DNA of 43,969 nucleotides from a virus: the IMG/VR virus record IMGVR_UViG_3300044695_003744, positions 1 to 43,969 of that record, one strand, 5' to 3'. Shown here one piece after another: positions 32,235 to 38,800 of the stretch. A program made the position numbers and the translations under genes. Within the stretch, counting starts at the first letter, position 1. The number at the start of each line of letters is the position of its first letter. Under the pieces are notes generated by a model. That model made no database searches. It saw only the letters and a list, made by a program, of their open reading frames with translations, and was not told where the DNA came from.

Positions 32235-32242
32235 TATTTATT
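32235..32242 (-). promoter_or_regulatory. T4-type late promoter for the glycan operon
   Basis: AATAAATA on the minus strand in the 79-base gap after the Cys-rich gene, 43 bases before the glycosyltransferase ATG. It would place the whole minus-strand glycan operon under gp55 control. Confidence 0.5.
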
Positions 32243-32271
32243 TTACTACTTTTGGAGTGTTTTATCAAATG

Positions 32272-33336
32272 TTATTTAAAGCAAATACAAACCAATCCCA
32301 TTTTACCAGAACAATCCCCATACATACCAACCGCACCACCAAAAGCACTTGAAGGCCAACCACCCGCACTAGGAACTCTTAATCTGCCACAACATGCTTG
32401 GTTAGCCGAACCGCAACAGATACCATCATAGAAAACTGTACACTGAGACTCGGAAAGGAATCCAAAAACTGGTGGGTGACAGTAACAAGCCGCATTATTA
32501 TTACCGCAACTGCATAGAGATGAGAACATTCCTTTTATTCCATATATCGAGCCAACAGGAGATGATCCATAATAATTTGCTCCAGGGGTGAATGGATGAA
32601 TGCAGCATACGCCAACACCAGTTGCTGACCAACATCCAAAACTACCTCCCCCACAAACAGCGTATCCACATCCTTGACTACATTTTGATCCAAAATAACA
32701 AGCAGATACAGCATATCTACCATTACATACCATCCACTTACCCAGTTCCCCAATACCACCATCTACACAGAAATTGCATAATCCCGGTCCTTGAACGAAG
32801 GATTTATCTCCGTCTGGTCTATGGCAACCATATGTACAGTATGCACAAATTCTTGGAGCACATCCACTATGGATTGTATAAGTTGCTCCAGCTGTTACAG
32901 GAATAATAAGTGATGCATATGCACCAGTTCCACCAAAAGGAGATATAGAACAACACATTCCTCCACTACCAGAACCAGATCCAGCACCCCAAATCTGGAA
33001 TCTTGCACAAGTTACTCCACTAGGAACAGTCCAAGTACAATCCTTACCCTGAGAGAAATATTGATTAACAACACCATCATCCCCACAAACAGTAAATCCA
33101 CCAGTCCATCCGGAACCAGCTGCTACACAAGACCAAAGACTTGTTTGAGCTGGATTTGCTAGTAATGAAGGTTCTATGCACCGAACCCAACAACTATATT
33201 CAGGAGTAAACAAACTTGCAGAAACCGCAAGAGCAGTAGTTTGGGGTCCTTTTACAGCTATGCAAGCGCTCTTTTCGGAAACTTGAGTAGTTAAATAGTC
33301 TTTTGCATTTTCTGCACTGTATCTTAATACATCCAT
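32272..33336 (-). CDS. Cys/Gly-rich probable tail adhesin, paralogue 1
   Basis: A protein of 354 residues with about 35 Cys (10 percent) and very high Gly and Ser. After a distinct N-terminus of about 70 residues comes a module shared with the gene at 34044-35159: GSGWT.GF.VC, CTWTVP.G.TCARFQIWGAG, SPFGG.GAYAS.I.PVTAG. A Cys/Gly-rich body follows, and both end in the same type of tail (GKMGLVCICFK). Glycine-rich bodies of this kind recall polyglycine-helix adhesins at the tips of T-even-like fibres, and similar proteins occur in cyanophages. A virion receptor-binding role is inferred; disulphides or metal sites are possible. Confidence 0.8.
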   Translation of the reverse strand: MDVLRYSAENAKDYLTTQVSEKSACIAVKGPQTTALAVSASLFTPEYSCWVRCIEPSLLANPAQTSLWSCVAAGSGWTGGFTVCGDDGVVNQYFSQGKDCTWTVPSGVTCARFQIWGAGSGSGSGGMCCSISPFGGTGAYASLIIPVTAGATYTIHSGCAPRICAYCTYGCHRPDGDKSFVQGPGLCNFCVDGGIGELGKWMVCNGRYAVSACYFGSKCSQGCGYAVCGGGSFGCWSATGVGVCCIHPFTPGANYYGSSPVGSIYGIKGMFSSLCSCGNNNAACYCHPPVFGFLSESQCTVFYDGICCGSANQACCGRLRVPSAGGWPSSAFGGAVGMYGDCSGKMGLVCICFK

Positions 33337-33342
33337 GGAATT

Positions 33343-34002
33343 TTACTGGTAATTTTTTAGAAGGTCTTGTATTTTTTCAGGAATCGGAAAAACTGATTCA
33401 AGAACATTATCAAAATTTGTATATTTCCAACTCATAAAATATGGATTTTCTTCTATATACTTATCTATATCTTTTACGACTTCTGAAATTTGATCTAATA
33501 AGTCTAAAGAAACATCTTGGTCTTCACCTTTTTCTTTTTTTCCTTCTTCATTACTTAAAATAAAACCCAATCTATTACGAATAGCAGTTAAATTCAAAGT
33601 CACATAATTATCAAGATTATTTTTTGCAATCACATTTAATTTAATTGATTTTAATTCTGAGTCATAAACAGCGTCATAACAATCCAGTAAAGTTGGATTT
33701 TTTATTTTTTGATAAATATCTCCATTTTCCATAATCTCCTCTTCATATTCATATTCATGATTTTCTAAAAGATTTGTCAAATAATAACAAATTTCTGGTT
33801 GTTGTTCAGCATTAATTTTGATTAAACTGCAAGAATCAACATCGTAATGTTCTGGATTAATGCCATTAATAATGCCAGTAGGGGTGTGAACCAATACATT
33901 TATGTATTTTGGTCCATCATAAGTTAAAGAAATTTCTTTCCCTTCATCAAAAGAATTGATATAAAGTTCATCTGGCATTGGATAGGAAAATGTTTTTATC
34001 AT
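33343..34002 (-). CDS. Unknown protein between the two Cys-rich paralogues
   Basis: A protein of 219 residues that I do not recognise. It begins MIKTFSYPMPDELYINSFDEGKEISLTYDG and is rich in Tyr, Asn and Glu. It has a mixed alpha/beta look, a charged loop (EEGKKEKGEDQ) near residue 155 and the C-terminal segment YFMSWKYTNFDNVLESVF. Its position between two fibre-like paralogues would suit a fibre assembly chaperone or a connecting virion protein; neither can be shown from sequence. It has its own late promoter and ends six bases before the downstream Cys-rich gene. Confidence 0.75.
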   Translation of the reverse strand: MIKTFSYPMPDELYINSFDEGKEISLTYDGPKYINVLVHTPTGIINGINPEHYDVDSCSLIKINAEQQPEICYYLTNLLENHEYEYEEEIMENGDIYQKIKNPTLLDCYDAVYDSELKSIKLNVIAKNNLDNYVTLNLTAIRNRLGFILSNEEGKKEKGEDQDVSLDLLDQISEVVKDIDKYIEENPYFMSWKYTNFDNVLESVFPIPEKIQDLLKNYQ

Positions 34003-34023
34003 GACTCAATAAAAATTTTTAGT

Positions 34024-34031
34024 TATTTATT
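34024..34031 (-). promoter_or_regulatory. T4-type late promoter
   Basis: AATAAATA on the minus strand, 21 bases before the ATG at 34002. Confidence 0.5.
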
Positions 34032-34043
34032 AAAAGAAACCGA

Positions 34044-35159
34044 TTATTTAAAGCAAACACAAACCATTCCCATTCTACCGGCATCACCACAAATCGATAA
34101 ACAACCACCAGCAACTTGCATCGCAAAACCACCAGAACCAGGAAGTAAAAGAGATGCAAGTACTGCACCAAAAGTAGCGCTAGCCGAACAGTAGTTTCCA
34201 CCACAACTGGTGGAACTACTGAGAGAAAATACGCACTGTGAAGATGATTCGAATCCATAAATTGGTGGATTTTTGTGATACCCACATTTACAGTAGTGGG
34301 CCATACAACTCTCTCCATATGCACCAGCAATACCATAAACAGTTCCACCTGTAGCTGAACCATAAGATAATGCTGAAGAATGGTACGCAGGAAGCATCAT
34401 GTGGGGATTACTTGAAAATCCACTTCCACAACACTGGATAGTAGGAACTGCTTCATTGAATGGAGTACTAATCGTTGTAGAACAGAAACTAGATCCAGTA
34501 CCACAAATGCAATATCCAAGAAATGACTGACAAGTATATGCAGGTCTAGCGTCTATAATACCAGTTTTATAATAATAAACATCTCTATCAATCATTTGTT
34601 GACAAAGATTTCCTATTCCACCCATGGCACAGAAGTTTGTTAGTCCAGGCCCAGTGATATAAGAAGCACAACCATTTCCATTACTTATACAGTTCCAACA
34701 TCCATAACAACATAGAGCGCAACCAGCACAAAGAATATATTGACATCCAGCAGTTACAGGCATAATAACTGATGCATAAGCTCCACTTCCACCAAAAGGT
34801 GATCCTCCACAACAACCAGCAGCACCAGAAGAACCACCAGCACCCCAAATCTGGAATCTTGCACAAGTTGCCCCACCAGGCACTGTCCATGTACAAGTAG
34901 CTCCACATCTAAAAAATCCAGAAGTATCGCAAACTTTAAATCCAGAAGTCCATCCAGAACCAGTCTCTACACAAGCCCACAGTTCTGGTCTAGGAATTTT
35001 ACCATTAATAATACTAGGAGCATTAGTATTAACAGTGGACAAATAAGTGCTACAATTACTATTTAAAGTAGAAATACATGATGTTAAGGTATTATTGCAA
35101 GTCCTTAAAGGTTGATTTTGTTTATTTAAGGAGTTGTATGCTAAAACGTCTATTGTCAT
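34044..35159 (-). CDS. Cys/Gly-rich probable tail adhesin, paralogue 2
   Basis: A protein of 371 residues with about 36 Cys. It shares the central module and the terminal tail (GRMGMVCVCFK) with the gene at 32272-33336, with long runs of near-identical DNA over the TCARFQIWGAG part. The N-terminal 60 residues are different (polar, Asn/Thr/Ser-rich with spaced Cys), perhaps an attachment region. The middle is divergent, as expected for host-range variation. It follows the small YD-repeat-like protein by five bases and belongs to the transcript starting at the late promoter at 35799-35806. Confidence 0.8.
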   Translation of the reverse strand: MTIDVLAYNSLNKQNQPLRTCNNTLTSCISTLNSNCSTYLSTVNTNAPSIINGKIPRPELWACVETGSGWTSGFKVCDTSGFFRCGATCTWTVPGGATCARFQIWGAGGSSGAAGCCGGSPFGGSGAYASVIMPVTAGCQYILCAGCALCCYGCWNCISNGNGCASYITGPGLTNFCAMGGIGNLCQQMIDRDVYYYKTGIIDARPAYTCQSFLGYCICGTGSSFCSTTISTPFNEAVPTIQCCGSGFSSNPHMMLPAYHSSALSYGSATGGTVYGIAGAYGESCMAHYCKCGYHKNPPIYGFESSSQCVFSLSSSTSCGGNYCSASATFGAVLASLLLPGSGGFAMQVAGGCLSICGDAGRMGMVCVCFK

Positions 35160-35164
35160 TTTTA

Positions 35165-35440
35165 TTATGCCCTCGTTATAGAAGTTACATTTCCGGTGCC
35201 GGAGTCATAAGTTATAGTAACTGTATAACTAGATGATCCTATAGTTTCGATGTATCCCGTAATTTTATTTTCAGAATCATAAGTAATACTACTCAACCTC
35301 TTATCACCATAAGTTACAGAAGTCACTCTTCCTAGGCCATCTTCAACTAAGTCAGAACTCCTAGTAAAAGGTCTTGTTCTAAAATTATAAGCCTCTTCAT
35401 CAGGATTTCTAGATGGAATGTTTCCAATATACCTAGCCAT
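35165..35440 (-). CDS. Small beta-rich protein with YD-repeat-like motifs
   Basis: A protein of 91 residues. The N-terminus, MARYIGNIPSRNPDEEAYNFRTRPF, resembles the starts of phage virion proteins. The rest holds short repeats, GRVTSVTYGD, LSSITYDSENKITGY and VTITYDSGTGNVTSIT, similar in pattern to YD/RHS beta repeats. A strong GGAGG ribosome site lies nine bases before the ATG, suggesting high expression. It is likely a structural or fibre-associated protein; the exact role is unknown. Confidence 0.8.
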   Translation of the reverse strand: MARYIGNIPSRNPDEEAYNFRTRPFTRSSDLVEDGLGRVTSVTYGDKRLSSITYDSENKITGYIETIGSSSYTVTITYDSGTGNVTSITRA

Positions 35441-35453
35441 TTAATTAGCCTCC

Positions 35454-35771
35454 TTACACAGCTTGAACAATGCCATAAACAGAAACCGAAACATTAGCAT
35501 TGTTTGAATAAACAACAATGTTCTTGGTTGCAGTTAAAGTAACACCCGTTCTTTCCAAAACTCCATTGCCGGGAATAGTTGTATCATATTCAATCCACTC
35601 GGCATTAGTTGGGGTTCCTGAAGCTGATGCGGCAACTCTAACTACAGCAGCAGTTGTTCCTCTGTTTGCAATACTAATGTTCACTACTGCATAGTTACTT
35701 GCAGGAACTGTATAAACTGTAGTATTAGTTGTTGCGCTTGGTGCAGATTGAGATAAAATTGCAGAGGCCAT
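35454..35771 (-). CDS. Small Ala/Thr/Val-rich probable virion protein
   Basis: A protein of 105 residues, MASAILSQSAPSATTNTTVY onward, consisting of regular beta strands (NYAVVNISIANRG, AVVRVAASAS, NIVVYSNNANVSVSVYGIV). Proteins like this occur among fibre genes of marine T4-like phages and are probably virion components. I see no catalytic motif. It is the first gene after an exact TATAAATA late promoter and begins the unit that continues through the YD-repeat-like protein to Cys-rich paralogue 2. Confidence 0.78.
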   Translation of the reverse strand: MASAILSQSAPSATTNTTVYTVPASNYAVVNISIANRGTTAAVVRVAASASGTPTNAEWIEYDTTIPGNGVLERTGVTLTATKNIVVYSNNANVSVSVYGIVQAV

Positions 35772-35798
35772 TTCTAATCAGATAATTTTCCTTTAAAG

Positions 35799-35806
35799 TA
35801 TTTATA
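35799..35806 (-). promoter_or_regulatory. T4-type late promoter
   Basis: TATAAATA on the minus strand, exact consensus, 28 bases before the ATG at 35771. Confidence 0.65.
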
Positions 35807-35823
35807 AACTTAATGAAAATAGT

Positions 35824-38800
35824 TTATGAAACTCCAATAAAATATGCAAATGCTTTAGCATCTTCTATAGCACCTTCCACATCAGCTCTACTTGTTCCAC
35901 CTAAGAAATTAGCATTCAAATTAGTACATACTGTAGAAGAAGCAACAGAAACTGGTGCAGTTCCCTGAGCAACGTTAGATACAAATCTTGTTGCAGTTAC
36001 GATGCCACTGATTGCAATACCATTATTGAATACAACGTTTCCAGTAAATGTTGGGTTAACCGTTTGGTTAAATGCAGTTCCGTTACCAAGAAGAATTGCG
36101 CCACTTGCTGGGAGTCCAGTTAAACCAGTTCCACCCTTAGTAATTGGAACAGCAGCAGATAAGTTTGCTGGATCAATATAATAAGAAGGCGATTGACTAC
36201 CTAAAGTAGCAGCATCAATATCACCAGTAGTGGAATTCTTGATACTTACTTGACCGTCAACACCAACAGTAAATGTGGATGTCTTAAATCTAGCGACTCC
36301 AAGTGTAGAAAATGTATCTAAAGAAGAAGCGACACGATTTAGGGAGATATTAATATTTCCATAGTAAGTATTGACTCCTACACCACCTGGGGCAGAATCA
36401 AAACTTGTTGCAGTAACCTGGATTGGTTGGGTGGTTCCAATTCCAACACTCTTAACTACTTTTTGGTAAGCTGAATTTCCTGCCAAGAATGTATCTTGAG
36501 TTGCAGATCCTGAACCAAGTCTTGTTGGAGAAACAGTTCCAGAAATAATATTAGAAGCATCAATATCAGACTTAGCGAGTAAAGACCAGTTACTATCTAA
36601 AGCAGAAGAAGTATTTACCGTCGCAGAGTATCTTACATTTTGTTTTGTTACAGTAAGTGTAGTTCCAACTCCAACTGTAGATATTCCTACAGCATTTAAA
36701 GTTACTCCATTAGCCGACTGAGTTGCATCAGATTGAGTTGTATGGAATGTAAATGCGTTGGTAGTTACTGATCCAACATAATAGAATCCACCTGTCGTAA
36801 TTCCTGTTGGAGTTGCCCCAGTAACTTTAATTGCATCACCAGATGCTAATCCATGATTAACAAATACTAAAGTATTTTTGTTTTCATCTATAGTATTTCT
36901 TATGAGGGAATGAGTTCCAGTTCCACTCGAAGTAAGTGATATTGGTGAGGCAATTGCGTAAGTATTAAAAACTTGTACAGAACCAATACCAACTTTCTTA
37001 ATGTAATAAGTATTTCCATTAATTAGACCACCAATTGAATTACCACCATTATTTCTGTAAATAACTGGATCACCATCACCTAAGTTTGTATTGTCTATAA
37101 TAATTCTATTATTAAAGAAGTCTACATTACCACCCGTATTATAATCTGTTGGATCGAATGTTTTAGTTACGACAGTACTGAGATTAGTAGAAATAGCGAC
37201 AGCGTTTCTATCTTGAATATAATCTGGAAGAGCCGTTGATCCTGGGAATTTTTGGTTATTTGTGAGTTTTAAATATAGTCTAGTCTCTACATTCCCTATA
37301 GTAATCTGGAAATTAGATCCTCCAGTTCTACCACCAATTAGAGCTGGATTATTTAAAGTTAAAACATTCCCAGTAGCATAATATCTACCACCAGTACTGA
37401 TAGCAACGTTTGAAACAGTTCCAGCTGCACTAACAGTAACGGTAGCTGTAATACTTGTACCAATACCAGTTACTGAGTTTAGAGAAACACCTGTATAAAT
37501 GCCTGGACTTGTATATCCCGATCCACCGCTAAGTGAAGTGAGATTGAGAGGGACACCCTTAACTAAACCTGTAGTTCCATATGCTACTGATGTTGGAGCA
37601 GTAACGATACCAATAGCGTTTCCAGCGGATAAAGCACTCGTAACAGTATCTCCATTCAAGAAATTATAATTTGTTGTTGGGGAATCTAAAATTAAATATT
37701 CTTGGATAGTATCTTGAACAAGGACATAAGAATTTTCTGGTTCAGCAGCAGTATCACCTTGTCTAATGTTTGCAGCAGGAATGTAGTTTACGAGAGAAGT
37801 TTTTCCACCAATTGTAGTAACAGTAATGAAATTAACCACTTTTGGTGGAATTAAATCTGCATTAATTTGTCCAGATGCATTCAGTTGAACAATATTATTT
37901 GGAATAGCACTGGTACTTACTCTCTTATCAATAAAATCGCCTAAGCGATTATTCATGAATGTTCTTACTGCAAGTTGAGTGGATACTCTCTTATTCAGTG
38001 GTCCACCAATTTCAGTTTCACCTAAATTAACATCTGAGGAGAATTCTTCAATAACTGTACCACCAGAAAGACTCAATCTAAGTGAATCCAACTGACCAAT
38101 TGTAACTTTATTATTGAAGATAATATTACCAGTTCTGTTATATGCGGTAATAAAATCACCAATCTTAAAGTCACCTAGTTCATTAGTACCTGAGGAATAT
38201 ACTCTACCACCTTGTTCCGATACTTGTTCTGAAGAAGGAATTGTTTTACCGCCATTTTGTGGTAAAGCATTATAGTCAATACCAGATCCAGAATATTCCC
38301 AAGTATGCGAAGAGGAGTTGATTATAGATGGTCTATGGAAGTGGAGTTTATATGTTTCTGGAAGATCTCCAATGTCTGGAATTACATTACCAGGTATAGT
38401 AGAGTCTACTTTTGTTTCTACAGTAAAATAAGTTGTAATTCCAGCAACTGCAGTCACTCCTATCGATATTGGTGACGCAGTATGATCGGCAATTGGATTT
38501 GGTGAGGATGCAGAAAATAGATTTTTTATACCACCTACAGATTCTACAGAAACAATAAGACTTCTAGTAGATGACAAATAAGTTAATGCAATACCTACAG
38601 CAGTTCCACCACCAGCAAGAACTTGCGTTACTTCTCTACCAGAAACAAACTTTAATGTAGAACTTGTAGATGCAAGACTTACTCTTTGATAGACATTATG
38701 TGCATCTATGATTTCATAAGCAAAGAAATCCTGATTGTTCTTAAGGAAAGTATTGATGCCTACAAATGTAGATCCTAATGATACAAGTCTTGTTAAACTA

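Noticed and set aside
34019-34363. Minus-strand ORF of 114 codons overlapping the Cys-rich gene
   Set aside because: Out-of-frame shadow; the Cys-rich frame has a paralogue at 32272-33336 that confirms it.
35806-35826. Weak hairpin (AGTTT/AAACT) at the end of the giant fibre gene
   Set aside because: Only five base pairs, A/T-only apart from one G-C, and an interrupted U-tract; not strong enough to call a terminator.
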